Source: Sphingobacteriales bacterium 50-39
GTDB taxonomy: Bacteria; Bacteroidota; Bacteroidia; Chitinophagales; Chitinophagaceae
Length of the DNA stretch: 64,000 nucleotides
Assembly (NCBI GenBank): GCA_001898505.1
Contig: MKTZ01000026.1
Span: 303,194 to 367,193 of the forward strand
Reading direction: 5' to 3'
Both the position numbers and the translations under genes were made by a program. Of the stretch, positions 7,735 to 16,235 are shown piece by piece. Under the pieces are notes generated by a model that saw only the letters and a list, made by a program, of their open reading frames with translations, had not been told where the DNA came from and did no database searches. Each line of letters starts with the position of its first letter. The stretch's first letter is position 1.

Positions 7735-8721
7735 TCAACGGGAGCGCTTTTGTTTCCTTTGCCTCCTCTTGACCTCAGCCTCCTGGGAAAGCTCATACGG
7801 CAGGGAACCCTGGTCTTCCTCCGGACGCATTAGGATGTCAATAAGGCTCGAGCCATGGCCCTTGCCAGCATCCTGGTGGGATGAATGATGGGGCATCGGC
7901 GATTCAGTGGACTTTGGAATGGACTTTCTTTGTTTCTTGAAATGCGCAGAGGTTTGATCTGCCCTTTCGTTATTTTCGAGCATCCTTTGTTCCTGCTGGT
8001 GCTGTTCGAGGGTCTTTTGCAGACCTCCCAGGGAATATTTCCGGTCGATCTGGCTGCCTTTAAAACACGCATTTCCCGTCTTAAAGCTGATGCCCTGTTT
8101 CTCCTCTGTCTGGCCTTTGTATTTATATTGAACCTCGATACCCTGGGACGTCAGTTGCTTTTCCAGGTCTTCCAGCGTCCTGCAGTGCGGGAGATTTTCT
8201 GATATAGCCTGATATATCTTGTACTTAATAGCCTCCTGCTCGTTCATAGCATCCGTATGGGTCAGTGCCAGGTCTTTCCGGATGGCTGGCACAAGATTAT
8301 ATTCCTGGGTAAGCGCCTGGGCCACCTTTTTCCCCCGGAGTCCGATCCAGCTGTCAGAAATGGCCTGTCCCTTATTGTCCACCATGTTGGCGACAATATG
8401 CAGGTGGGGATGCGCCCGGTCGGTATGTTTGACAACGGCGAACTGGGTATTAACGATTCCCAACCGCTCCAAATACTTCCGGGCTATCTCCACCATTAGC
8501 TCATTGGAAGGCTTTTCGCTGGGATGAAAACTAAGAATAGCATGCAGACAAGCCTTGGCCTTGCTGGGTCTAAGTTGCTGCTGCCGGATAAAATCCTCGG
8601 CCATCACCTTATAATTATGTTCCCGGACGCCCTCCGTGACCAGGACCTCGGCACCTGGTTTTAGACAGATATACCGGCAGGTATGGTAGAAGGACTCAGC
8701 GGGTATCGGCTTGCTGATCAT
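7735..8721 (-). CDS. mobB: Relaxase MobB (MOBP-type mobilisation nuclease)
   Basis: A 328-residue relaxase. The His-hydrophobic-His motif (HPHLHI, residues 104-109) preceded by HTDR (99-102) is the metal-binding triad of relaxases. LHAILSFHPSE (59-69) is the conserved beta strand preceding it. Candidate catalytic tyrosines are Y12 and Y17 near the N-terminus. The C-terminal third is basic and low-complexity (EVKRRQRKQKRSR), usual for DNA-handling tails. Relaxases nick oriT and lead the strand in conjugative transfer. The start overlaps the end of mobC in an ATGA (8718-8721). No type IV secretion genes are visible, so the element is mobilisable and needs a helper. Confidence 0.92.
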   Translation of the reverse strand: MISKPIPAESFYHTCRYICLKPGAEVLVTEGVREHNYKVMAEDFIRQQQLRPSKAKACLHAILSFHPSEKPSNELMVEIARKYLERLGIVNTQFAVVKHTDRAHPHLHIVANMVDNKGQAISDSWIGLRGKKVAQALTQEYNLVPAIRKDLALTHTDAMNEQEAIKYKIYQAISENLPHCRTLEDLEKQLTSQGIEVQYKYKGQTEEKQGISFKTGNACFKGSQIDRKYSLGGLQKTLEQHQQEQRMLENNERADQTSAHFKKQRKSIPKSTESPMPHHSSHQDAGKGHGSSLIDILMRPEEDQGSLPYELSQEAEVKRRQRKQKRSR

Positions 8722-9071
8722 GTCCTCAACTTCTTTAGTAGTTCATCAATGCCGGTGCGGTATCTTTCAAAATCCAGCATAGCGGAGAGTAAGCCTTCCT
8801 GGTGGCAGGCCTTGGTCAGTTGGTTTAAATTATTGGCCATGCCGATCAGTTGCTTTACAAATTGCCTTTCTTCCTCTGTCAGCCGGGGGATTACCTTGGT
8901 CTCCATACTCACTTTCCGCAGGTAAGCAGATAGTTTTAAGCCGGCATTAGCGGCCTTTTCCCGGACGATAAAGAGATCGTGCCGGGAATATCGTATACAT
9001 ACCTTGATCTCCTTTTTGATGTCTTTGGCAGGCCGTCCGGCCCTTTTTCCTTTCACCCGCACATTGTCCAT
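8718..9071 (-). CDS. mobC: MobC relaxosome accessory protein
   Basis: A 117-residue MobC-family protein. It has a basic N-terminus (VRVKGKRAGRPAKD), a ribbon-helix-helix-like segment (KVCIRYSRHDLFIVREKAANAG then LKLSAYLRKVSM) and the MobC signature LIGMANNLNQLTKA followed by LLKKL. The frame stays open to 9155, but the longer start would cross a hairpin in the oriT region, and the family normally begins just before the basic segment, so the ATG at 9069-9071 is chosen. MobC binds near oriT and helps strand separation for the relaxase. Its end overlaps mobB by four bases. Confidence 0.9.
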   Translation of the reverse strand: MDNVRVKGKRAGRPAKDIKKEIKVCIRYSRHDLFIVREKAANAGLKLSAYLRKVSMETKVIPRLTEEERQFVKQLIGMANNLNQLTKACHQEGLLSAMLDFERYRTGIDELLKKLRT

Positions 9072-9149
9072 ATCCTCACATTTATCTTGTTCACGGTTTT
9101 TGCATTTTCCTATGCGACCAGCGGGAGCATAGGACGAGCGTTGGTGGAG

Positions 9150-9296
9150 GGGCATTTTTGCCCGACAACAACACCGCTCGCCCTAACGAACTCCGAAGTC
9201 CCGGCCTGACCTATACAGGGTGCGAACTACCGCCCTGGCCCTAACGAACTCCGAAGTCCCGGCCTGACCTATACAGGGTGCGAACTACCGCCCTGG
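9150..9296. other. Candidate oriT region
   Basis: The region lies directly upstream of mobC-mobB, the normal place for oriT. It holds a hairpin GGGCA-TTTT-TGCCC (9150-9163) and then two copies of a 58-base unit. Each unit contains an imperfect hairpin (CAGGGTG paired with CGCCCTG, loop of 8). The nick site itself cannot be assigned from sequence alone. Confidence 0.5.
9181..9296 (+). repeat. Perfect 58-bp tandem duplication
   Basis: 9181-9238 and 9239-9296 are identical over all 58 bases. Each unit starts CCCTAACGAACTCCGAAG and ends CTACCGCCCTGG. Two CGAACT half-motifs occur within each unit. Perfect identity implies a recent duplication or active homogenisation. Confidence 0.95.
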
Positions 9297-9346
9297 GTCC
9301 TGTGTAAGACCGGGGGCTATGCACCCCGTACTTCCTATTGTTGCGA

Positions 9347-9736
9347 TCAGCCTTGAACTTCTGGGTCTTCGTTCCCTTTAGTCTTACGCTTAGGAACACC
9401 CTCCGGCTTTTCTGTGCCCACGGTGGTATTCTTCGGGGTATCCTGGCTGAAAATCCGGGGATCAACCTGCCCACACCGGCGGAGAGCTGCCTTTAGATCC
9501 ATCCATAGTTGAATATTGAAGTCCGCAAGGTCCATGAGTTCATCGACGGTTAATTTATGTGGATTGGACAAGCTGGGCGGAGTTTTACTGTCTGATTGAT
9601 CTTCCATCAACGACAAAATGTTCGGGGCGTATCCCTCTCCCAATTCTAAAGATTTACTGATGGCAACACTATTGCCGAATAATTTGACCTGCTTTCCACT
9701 AGCTAGATGCAGGGTTCTTCTTTTAAAATCTGCCAT
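9347..9736 (-). CDS. Unrecognised 129-residue protein of the mobilisation module
   Basis: No domain is recognised with confidence. The first 60 residues could form a small beta-rich or ribbon fold (RTLHLASGKQVKLFGNSVAI) followed by a helical segment (LTVDELMDLADFNIQLWMDL). The tail is charged and probably disordered (EGVPKRKTKGNEDPEVQG). It lies between the excisionase-like gene and the oriT region on the same strand, so it may act in transfer or its control. Similar small genes recur in this position in Bacteroidota mobilisable elements, but I cannot name the family. Confidence 0.6.
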   Translation of the reverse strand: MADFKRRTLHLASGKQVKLFGNSVAISKSLELGEGYAPNILSLMEDQSDSKTPPSLSNPHKLTVDELMDLADFNIQLWMDLKAALRRCGQVDPRIFSQDTPKNTTVGTEKPEGVPKRKTKGNEDPEVQG

Positions 9737-9776
9737 AACTTACATTTTAAATATTCACAATATCAGTTTGCATTGC

Positions 9777-10082
9777 CTAGCTATCCAGGCTACCCTTGAA
9801 AGACTGGCGGTGATTCCTTTTGACATATTCCAGTACTTCGGACCGGATAAAGTACACCCTACCTCGCTGTTTGTGACAAGGAAGGCCTTTATTCATCCAG
9901 TCGTGTAAAGTGACAAGGGATATGCGAAAGATGGCGGCGACCTCTTTACGATTTAATAGAGGCTCTTCCGGCGGATGATCAGGATGGGCACTTTTGACTG
10001 GGGTATTTTCCAGGCATTCTTTCACTGCATCCTTAATCCACCTCCGGAAATCGTTCTCATTTGGAATAAACAAAGTGTCCAT
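9777..10082 (-). CDS. Excisionase-like HTH protein (HTH_17 type)
   Basis: A 101-residue protein. Residues about 43-90 form a MerR/excisionase-type winged helix (LLNRKEVAAIFRISLVTLHDWMNKG then VYFIRSEVLEYVKRN). The N-terminal helix (NDFRRWIKDAVKECLEN) is typical of Bacteroidota mobile-element excisionase-family proteins. Such proteins direct excision or regulate mob genes. A similar protein is encoded at 17216-17500 (same order: N-terminal helix, LL[NT][KR]E, winged end), so the island has two. The gene is followed 40 bases later by the 9347-9736 gene on the same strand. Confidence 0.85.
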   Translation of the reverse strand: MDTLFIPNENDFRRWIKDAVKECLENTPVKSAHPDHPPEEPLLNRKEVAAIFRISLVTLHDWMNKGLPCHKQRGRVYFIRSEVLEYVKRNHRQSFKGSLDS

Positions 10083-10161
10083 AAAAATTAGTTTTATGGA
10101 AGCAAGATCTGGCTTTTTGCAAGGTCGGGCAATGATGGATACCCCGTGTATTTTAGGTAGT

Positions 10162-10175
10162 TGGATTATAATCCA
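10162..10175. promoter_or_regulatory. 14-bp perfect palindrome upstream of the excisionase-like gene
   Basis: TGGATTATAATCCA is a perfect palindrome 80 bases before the start of the 9777-10082 gene. A second inverted pair (ACCCCGT at 10141-10147, ACGGGGT at 10180-10186) overlaps the area but is not concentric. Operator-like; the binding protein is unknown. Confidence 0.4.
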
Positions 10176-10223
10176 TTAGACGGGGTAAAGGAAAGGATGT
10201 GTATTTAAGAATTACTCGGGAGA

Positions 10224-11099
10224 TCAATAAAAGAAGTCCTGTAGGGCCTCTGTTAGTCTTTTTACTTTTAAATTATTTGTCTTTATCCTATCCATTTGGT
10301 CACCGACTTTGCGTTGGAGAGTGTTGAGCTTATTATCATGGAAGGCTTCAAAATGCAAGTGTAAGATAGCGGCAATATCGGCAGCGGTGAACCTTTTAAA
10401 AACCAGTTCCGCCTTGGCAATATGGGAAGGAGCCTGCACCTGCTGCAATAGGATAAGGACCTGGATTATCTTTTCCTCGTGGTTCCGGTTGTTTACCTGG
10501 ATATTTCCGGTTGTAAATGACCCGGTTAGGCCTCTTATACCTTCCTCCGCTTCGGCCATTATCTTTTCTATATGGCTGCTCAATTTGTCGGCAAGCAACT
10601 GAATCAGAGCATCAGTTTCCAGAGAGCTATGAGGTTCCGATGTGACAATTTCCTGGACACCTTTCTTTATCTCTTCACTTAGTTTGCGCTCCCTGAGTTG
10701 TTGGAGAGTTGCCTTTTTTTCAGTGACCCAAGCCAATGCGGATTGCAATTTCAAATTCCGGGATTTGCCAGAACCAAGTTTTAACCGCTCGGAGATCTCG
10801 TAATGTAGAAAACGTAAGAAATCATCCTTGTCCTGATAATTAGTGAAATGAAAGTCAAGGTATTTAATGATATCGAAACCGTTATATTCAAACAGCTTGT
10901 TAAATATCTCGTTCTTATACCGGAGTGGGAATGGCTCTTTAGGAAAGTACAAATATTCATCTGGTTCGTATACTCCAATCTTATAACGAAAATATGGAGT
11001 AAAATTGCCAGGTGTCCTATCGTATCCCGACCGTCCTCCGAAATCTGCGAGCATGTTCCGCCAGAACATATTTGAAAATAGTATCTGTTTCCACTTCAT
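10224..11099 (-). CDS. Unrecognised 291-residue protein
   Basis: The protein is soluble and largely helical in the C-terminal half (coil-like EKKATLQQLRERKLSEEIKK, then KIIQVLILLQQVQ). The N-terminal half is richer in aromatic residues (FWRNMLADFGGRSGYDRTPG). I do not recognise a family. It could be a regulatory or replication-linked protein of the element: it precedes the excisionase-like gene on the same strand with a palindrome-bearing gap of 141 bases between them. It is divergent from the VapBC-type pair, and the 71-base AT-rich gap there should hold both promoters. Confidence 0.6.
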   Translation of the reverse strand: MKWKQILFSNMFWRNMLADFGGRSGYDRTPGNFTPYFRYKIGVYEPDEYLYFPKEPFPLRYKNEIFNKLFEYNGFDIIKYLDFHFTNYQDKDDFLRFLHYEISERLKLGSGKSRNLKLQSALAWVTEKKATLQQLRERKLSEEIKKGVQEIVTSEPHSSLETDALIQLLADKLSSHIEKIMAEAEEGIRGLTGSFTTGNIQVNNRNHEEKIIQVLILLQQVQAPSHIAKAELVFKRFTAADIAAILHLHFEAFHDNKLNTLQRKVGDQMDRIKTNNLKVKRLTEALQDFFY

Positions 11100-11170
11100 A
11101 GGATGAGTGTTTTATTCACAACTATATATCAGTTTTTTTGTTTATTTTTATGTATTAAGTTAGTAAAAAT

Positions 11171-11356
11171 ATGGCTACCATCATAAAGTTACCCCAGCAA
11201 AAGAAAGGCAAAACGGCTTTGCAGAGGGAGATCAAAAAATACGACAACCCAGGTCGGAATCCTGAAAAGGCTATTGATGGCATGTATGGATTATGGGAAG
11301 GACAGGATATTTCAATTGAAAAAATCCGAGCTGCAAAAAGGCGGAAAAAATGGTAG
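11171..11356 (+). CDS. Small VapB-type antitoxin candidate
   Basis: A 61-residue, strongly basic protein (KLPQQKKGKTALQREIKKYD and AAKRRKKW). It overlaps the start of the PIN-domain toxin gene by seven bases, the classic arrangement of VapBC pairs in which the antitoxin comes first. The C-terminal segment (GLWEGQDISIEKIRAAKR) is like the toxin-binding tails of short VapB proteins. No DNA-binding fold can be seen with certainty, so the assignment rests mainly on context. Confidence 0.7.
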   Translation: MATIIKLPQQKKGKTALQREIKKYDNPGRNPEKAIDGMYGLWEGQDISIEKIRAAKRRKKW

Positions 11357-11775
11357 TAGTAGATGCGGACGTAATGATCGAAGTATTACGCAAAAACCCT
11401 GCAGTTGCGTCCTACCTCAGAAATGACATCGGAGCTTTTAATATAGTGCTATCTGCCATAACTATTGCAGAAATCCAGCAAGGGGCAACTAATAAAGAAA
11501 ATTTACAGCAGATTACTCGCTTTCTAAAGCAATATATTGTTCTCCCTATAGATTATCAGGTCTCTAATATTTTTAGTTCTCTTGTACAGAAATACGTCCT
11601 TAGCCACGACACGGACATCGGCGACACCTTTGTGGCGGCTACAGCTTTGCATTATCAGCTACCGCTTCTGACCATGAACTATAAGCACTATAAACATATT
11701 CCAGGGCTCCAACTAATCCGACATAGGTTAAAACCATTGCAGGGAGGTGGCTCTTTCAATATTCTGTTAGGATAG
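11350..11775 (+). CDS. vapC: VapC-type PIN-domain toxin
   Basis: A 141-residue PIN-domain protein. It starts MVVVDADVMIEVLRKNP, placing the first catalytic Asp at residue 5 or 7, with the Glu of ITIAEIQQG (about 42) and the acidic pair in DTDIGDTFVAATAL (about 93-98). These are the four acidic positions of VapC ribonucleases, which cut tRNA or rRNA when the antitoxin is lost. Such pairs stabilise mobile elements or act as abortive-infection modules. The last 15 residues (HRLKPLQGGGSFNILLG) extend past the usual PIN end and may be read-through sequence. Confidence 0.88.
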   Translation: MVVVDADVMIEVLRKNPAVASYLRNDIGAFNIVLSAITIAEIQQGATNKENLQQITRFLKQYIVLPIDYQVSNIFSSLVQKYVLSHDTDIGDTFVAATALHYQLPLLTMNYKHYKHIPGLQLIRHRLKPLQGGGSFNILLG

Positions 11776-11882
11776 CCTAAATCCCTGGAAAAAGCTTTGC
11801 CGCCAATTCATGGGGTCGTTGCGTAATCCTTACTTGTTTAACGGAAATTACCGTAATTACAACCCACTAACCATATACCAAC

Positions 11883-12287
11883 ATGGAAATCAACTTACCT
11901 CTCCTACTAAAGTATATCAAAAAAAATGGTACCGAAGCCACTATAAACATCCAAGTAGATCAACCAGGCGCATGCCTCGTTTTTATTCTTGGCAAAAACC
12001 ATGAAGGCGGTCGGCGTGAATATGTTGATTTTTCAGACCTCAACGACATTCTCCAACTTAATAACATTATCGGAAAAACTGCACAATCGCCAAGCTTGGT
12101 TTGCACCCAACTCGACTTGCCTCATGAACATCCCGGTTGGAGGAAAAGAGCAGGGGCAATCGAACATCTTGTATATGATACTCTTTCTAAATACATTATC
12201 CAACTCCTATCTGCCTCCCACGGGAAACTCTATTATCGAGACATAAAACCACTAGCGAAACACGAGATGTATTTTCGAGATCGTTAA
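11883..12287 (+). CDS. Unrecognised 134-residue protein upstream of the PIN-like gene
   Basis: The protein has an alternating beta-like N-terminal half (GTEATINIQVDQPGACLVFI) and a helical C-terminal half (AIEHLVYDTLSKYIIQLLSA). No family is recognised. It ends 11 bases before the frameshifted PIN-like gene on the same strand, and the DUF4365 gene follows on, so the three are probably one transcript. Position before a PIN-type nuclease would suit an antitoxin or partner, but no sequence feature confirms that. Confidence 0.6.
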   Translation: MEINLPLLLKYIKKNGTEATINIQVDQPGACLVFILGKNHEGGRREYVDFSDLNDILQLNNIIGKTAQSPSLVCTQLDLPHEHPGWRKRAGAIEHLVYDTLSKYIIQLLSASHGKLYYRDIKPLAKHEMYFRDR

Positions 12288-12298
12288 CAACTGCCCCC

Positions 12299-13308
12299 AT
12301 GATTACCGTCTATCTGGACACCAATATCATATCCTTCTTGCACCATCCAGAAGATTATCCGAAACAACCTTGGCAGCTGGACGCCCCTTTAATCACCTCC
12401 TTCCTTGAAAAAAACGCCGATGTTAGGCCTCTCTACTCACCTGCACACCTTATGGACGTACGAAAGGGGTATGTCAAAGACCAACAACGAGCCATTGAGA
12501 AACTTCGGTTTATCGGGAGCATTACCCATAATAGCCGATTGACCAATACATGGGCGACTATAAAACTGTTGTTAAAGAAGTAGACCCTGAAACTTTCTTT
12601 TTCCAGGACAATGAATTCAACGCTGAATTTCATGCACCTGGTAACGAAAAGCTAGACTATACGATCCTGATCGAAGGATGTTCTGCGTATGAAAGACTCA
12701 AGGATAAATATGTGGACTTTCCCAAAGTAGAACGGTTCCTTTCAGCAATACCCATTAAGTTAACAAGGACGAGGAACGAACCATCGGTATACAATCTTCT
12801 GTGCGACTTCGCAGTCTTTGTCGGCGAACTAATCAACGAAGGTTTTCCCATTTACAAGCCACTCCGACAGCACGCCATTCTCGAAGCCAACGTAGCAGAA
12901 AAAATTGCTGGATTGCCTGATCCCCTTACCCTGATTCAAACCCTTCTCGAAGGCACCGATTTCGGGCAGAGAATGAGAGAAGGCTTACAAGACCTACTAT
13001 ATGAAGAAACCGATGATCGAGAAAAGATCATCTTTACCCTTTTCATGAACCTTGACTTGCTGGGTTTTTCAAAAGAAAAAATAACTGATCGCCACGGCTT
13101 TATGAATTTAATCGCAGACGCTACCCATTGCTTCTACGCCAGCAATTGCGATATCTTTGTGACGGATGATGAAAGGGCGAGAAAAAAGTCGGCTGCGGTC
13201 TTCAAGTACCTTCAAATATCAACAAAGATCCTATCTATGGTAGAATTTGCAGACTGGGTAAAAAAATATGAATCCACAGACTTCAGGCATCCGCCTATGC
13301 ATCAATAA
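12299..13308 (+). pseudogene. Large PIN-like nuclease gene interrupted by a frameshift
   Basis: Two overlapping frames read as one protein. The first (12299-12583) begins MITVYLDTNIISFLHHPEDY, the opening strand of a PIN domain with its first Asp. The second (12550-13308) carries the PIN C-terminal acidic motif, SNCDIFVTDDERARK. Neither part alone has a full active site. Inserting one base near 12545-12549 would join LTN to the second frame (MGDYKTVVKE) and give about 336 residues. So a one-base deletion, a sequencing error or, less likely, programmed frameshifting separates the halves. An intact protein would be a large PIN-fold ribonuclease-like protein. It lies between a small unknown gene and the DUF4365 gene. 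Confidence 0.65.
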
Positions 13309-13350
13309 GACGCCAGCTAATAAAATCGTACCTTCATCAAAATATCGTCA

Positions 13351-15195
13351 ATGGACAATACTTGGGAGCTCCCCTCTGATGCAAAACCCCGAGGCTATTC
13401 GACGAACTCCACCAAAGAATTAACGGCGAGAGTCGTATTTGAAATGCTGATAAATAAGAGCCGCATCAAGCCTTATCTCAGAGAAAATGACAAAACACCC
13501 AATTTCGATGGATACCTGGAATTGACAGATCCGGAAGGTACACCCACCGCTAAAATAGATGTTCAACTAAAGACGCTACCCGAGAGCAATTATGAAAACC
13601 CCAAATTCTCGTTTGAGCGGGAATTTGTTGCCGCCTGCCATTTTAATGCCAACCCGCCGATATTGATAGCCGTAAATATGAAAAATCAAGTTGCATATTG
13701 GCACCATGTCGGCATGGAAACTGTAAGCGACTTTTTTTCCGAACCGGACAGAAAAAGCCAAACCATATATTTTGCTCCCGAACATATTATCGACGAAAAC
13801 AACGATCGATATATCGACGAATGGCAGGCACTGTACGATATTGTTTTAGAAAGCAAGCATAATTCCGTGGCGCAAAAGGCCCGTATAAAACAATTAGAAG
13901 CGGAGGCCGAAAAGGTTGCCAAATACATCGAAATAGCAAACCTCCCAGCGCAAATAGTTCAAGAAATTCACCTTTTCCTGGACATATATAACAATCTTCT
14001 CGAACGAGATTTTAGGGCCATTCGGAACGTACTTTATCCAAATTATTGGAAAATTGGCATGGCAATCGGCGCTTATTCTTTCAGGGAAGTCTCATACATG
14101 CTGTTGCCCATACCGTACACCAAAAATGATCCACTGATAATGCAATTCAAGCACCTTCCCAGTATGGATTTATTTAGCTTGTGGCAAACGCACGATATTA
14201 GAGCAATAGTATCAAATAGTCAAAAAAACCCCATTCGTAGTTTTCCTCTTAAATACGCCTATGAACAATTAAGCGAAGAAATCATCTCGACAATTGAAAA
14301 GAATAGATTTCCTATTGATGATACTTTCGCGGCTAACGAATATATTGTCGCCTTCATCGACAATTTCACTAAATATTTGGGGTACGATACATTCGCTCCA
14401 GCATATGACCTTAGCGATTTTAAAAACTTGCTTGAATCAGTAATTCCTGCCTTAGAGTCAACAAAAGGTAACTTCCAGAACACCCCCTCCGAGATAAACA
14501 TAGATATCGACTCTTATACTAATAATCGGCTCAGGCATTCCAATCGTGAAGCAATCCAAGCCATAAAAAAACGCCTGAACGAGGGCTATGTATCCCCTTT
14601 CCAAGTGACTTTGAGGTCAACTATGTTTGATATAGATCTCATATCTTACTACTGCAACTACCTTAATGCCATAGGGCAAAGCAGCGTCATTCGGCAGTTT
14701 ATACCCAATAAGATTGAAGTCGGAGTAGGCATGCTTGATTGGCAAGCCTGGGACCGTAATATATTGCTTGATAACGTCAAAACATTTTTTGAAAACCTCC
14801 CACGAATCTACACGGGCTTACTCAATAGAAACTTTCCCCTCCTTTCAGATCAGCTCGCTGATAAAGAAGCTGACATCACCATATACACCATTCTGTTGGA
14901 ACAAGATATCAAAAGGCAGCCACTTCTTCATAAACTCAGTCTCAAGTCACTCGATGGCTTAATGGAAAGAAGAACTTTTTTTTACCACGAAACAGAATGT
15001 CCCATAAATTCACGGGACATGTTCAACAAAAACGACTATACTTGCGTCATAGAAGGCAGGAACTATGAAGTATTCCGGACAGCGACGAAGCCATTGAATT
15101 TCCTTTTTAGCTCGTCCCCGACCTTCCTATACGCCCATGAAATCTTACTCGAAAAGATGAAATCATACCTCAATCAAACCATAAAAGCAATCTGA
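13351..15195 (+). CDS. DUF4365-domain protein with nuclease-like N-terminus
   Basis: A 614-residue protein. Its first 150 residues match DUF4365: STKELTARVVFEMLI, then NFDGYLEL (D53) and AKIDVQLKTL (D70, Q72, K74), then a strand with a WHH-like end (VAYWHHVGMETV). The D...(D/E/Q)-x-K spacing is that of the PD-(D/E)XK nuclease fold. The remaining 460 residues are unrecognised, with a short coiled segment (KARIKQLEAEAEKVAKYIE). DUF4365 proteins occur in defence islands and beside other nucleases. It follows the PIN-like gene by 42 bases and may be co-expressed with it. Target and activity are unknown. Confidence 0.75.
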   Translation: MDNTWELPSDAKPRGYSTNSTKELTARVVFEMLINKSRIKPYLRENDKTPNFDGYLELTDPEGTPTAKIDVQLKTLPESNYENPKFSFEREFVAACHFNANPPILIAVNMKNQVAYWHHVGMETVSDFFSEPDRKSQTIYFAPEHIIDENNDRYIDEWQALYDIVLESKHNSVAQKARIKQLEAEAEKVAKYIEIANLPAQIVQEIHLFLDIYNNLLERDFRAIRNVLYPNYWKIGMAIGAYSFREVSYMLLPIPYTKNDPLIMQFKHLPSMDLFSLWQTHDIRAIVSNSQKNPIRSFPLKYAYEQLSEEIISTIEKNRFPIDDTFAANEYIVAFIDNFTKYLGYDTFAPAYDLSDFKNLLESVIPALESTKGNFQNTPSEINIDIDSYTNNRLRHSNREAIQAIKKRLNEGYVSPFQVTLRSTMFDIDLISYYCNYLNAIGQSSVIRQFIPNKIEVGVGMLDWQAWDRNILLDNVKTFFENLPRIYTGLLNRNFPLLSDQLADKEADITIYTILLEQDIKRQPLLHKLSLKSLDGLMERRTFFYHETECPINSRDMFNKNDYTCVIEGRNYEVFRTATKPLNFLFSSSPTFLYAHEILLEKMKSYLNQTIKAI

Positions 15196-15290
15196 CACAG
15201 CTCCAATAGACTGCAATAAACACGCTTCGGTTCACCTTTTTAAAAGGAATCCCTGAGGAATTTTGAAATAATTCCGAAATATGTGTTCAG

Positions 15291-16235
15291 TTATCTCCTA
15301 TGGTAATCTTTTAAAAGCGCCTGCATTTTATCCCCCAGCTGCGCGGTGGTTATAGCCTGCCTAATCGTTTGCAAAGAAACCTGAAGCATTCCTGCTGACT
15401 CAAATACCTTAATGGTACTCATCACCACCAATTCCACAAACCTAAAATAATGTTCAGAAGATGCTGTATGATTATGAGCTCTCCATAAATTTACAGCCGG
15501 TATGAAAAGGTCACGAAAGCTATTTGTCTCGCGTGACCCATTGCTCAAAATATAGTGAAACCCTGGCCATAACAGCTCAAAGTAACCCTTAATCTCCGTC
15601 TCCTTTACATATACCCTCGCCGCATCGTTCAACCGCTCATAGAAATCCTTGGCAAAAATAATCCTTGGTCCCTTAACTTTTGATTCCAAACCAACCGCCT
15701 CAACCACCGCCTTGCCCGCCAAGTTAGCTATCTCGACTGGGTTCCGTTGGACAATTCCAAACAAGCTGATCGGAACAGCCTCTCCCCAAGCTATACCTCC
15801 TCTGAACAAAGTAGGAAAATAGTGCATTTGCGTCTCCTTGGCAACCAAATGTCCGTCTGGCCCCCTGCCTATCTCTGGAATAGTTACCTGAGTGGGATTT
15901 GCACGGTCCTCTGGCTGCAAATAATGCCTCGCCGTAAACCTGAAGCAGTTTAAAACGAAGTGCCCCAGCTGCATCAAGAACATGCTCGGATCTTCACCAG
16001 CAATGAAGATGGAATCAGAAAAGGGCAAAAAATGCTCAAATGAATCAATCCCACTTCTTGCAACCAGCTCCCTTAAGACCTCCGGATATGATTCAACCGG
16101 ATGCCGCTGGCTATCCTGCCATGCCGTTTGCAAAATCGTCCGATAATTCGTAAAGGCCATAAGCGCCTCTGGTGTATTTTCCCGAATCCTGCTCGAGAAT
16201 GCCAGTAAATCCAGGAATGCGACTGCTTTTTCCAT
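15291..16235 (-). CDS. Orphan class III nucleotidyl-cyclase-fold protein (Pycsar PycC-like candidate)
   Basis: A 314-residue protein with the landmarks of the class III cyclase fold. AVAFLDLLAFS places a first metal-binding Asp at residue 9 at the end of strand one. LPFSDSIFIAGED places the second at D74 in the FSDS hairpin. RGGIAWGEA (about 145-153) and NLAGKAVVEAVGLES with GPRIIF follow in the expected order. This order is shared with PycC cyclases, which make cCMP or cUMP as a phage alarm. I cannot tell substrate or activity. Known Pycsar loci place the effector next to the cyclase; here both neighbours are on the opposite strand and neither shows a cyclic-nucleotide-binding domain. No signal peptide or membrane helix. 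Fold assignment is by motif only. Confidence 0.6.
   Translation of the reverse strand: MEKAVAFLDLLAFSSRIRENTPEALMAFTNYRTILQTAWQDSQRHPVESYPEVLRELVARSGIDSFEHFLPFSDSIFIAGEDPSMFLMQLGHFVLNCFRFTARHYLQPEDRANPTQVTIPEIGRGPDGHLVAKETQMHYFPTLFRGGIAWGEAVPISLFGIVQRNPVEIANLAGKAVVEAVGLESKVKGPRIIFAKDFYERLNDAARVYVKETEIKGYFELLWPGFHYILSNGSRETNSFRDLFIPAVNLWRAHNHTASSEHYFRFVELVVMSTIKVFESAGMLQVSLQTIRQAITTAQLGDKMQALLKDYHRR

Noticed and set aside
9181..9296. Two-unit CRISPR array
   Set aside because: The units abut with no spacers and sit in the oriT region; no cas genes are present.
12550..13308. Stand-alone 252-residue gene
   Set aside because: It lacks the first PIN strand, which is found in the overlapping upstream frame; one frameshifted gene explains both better.
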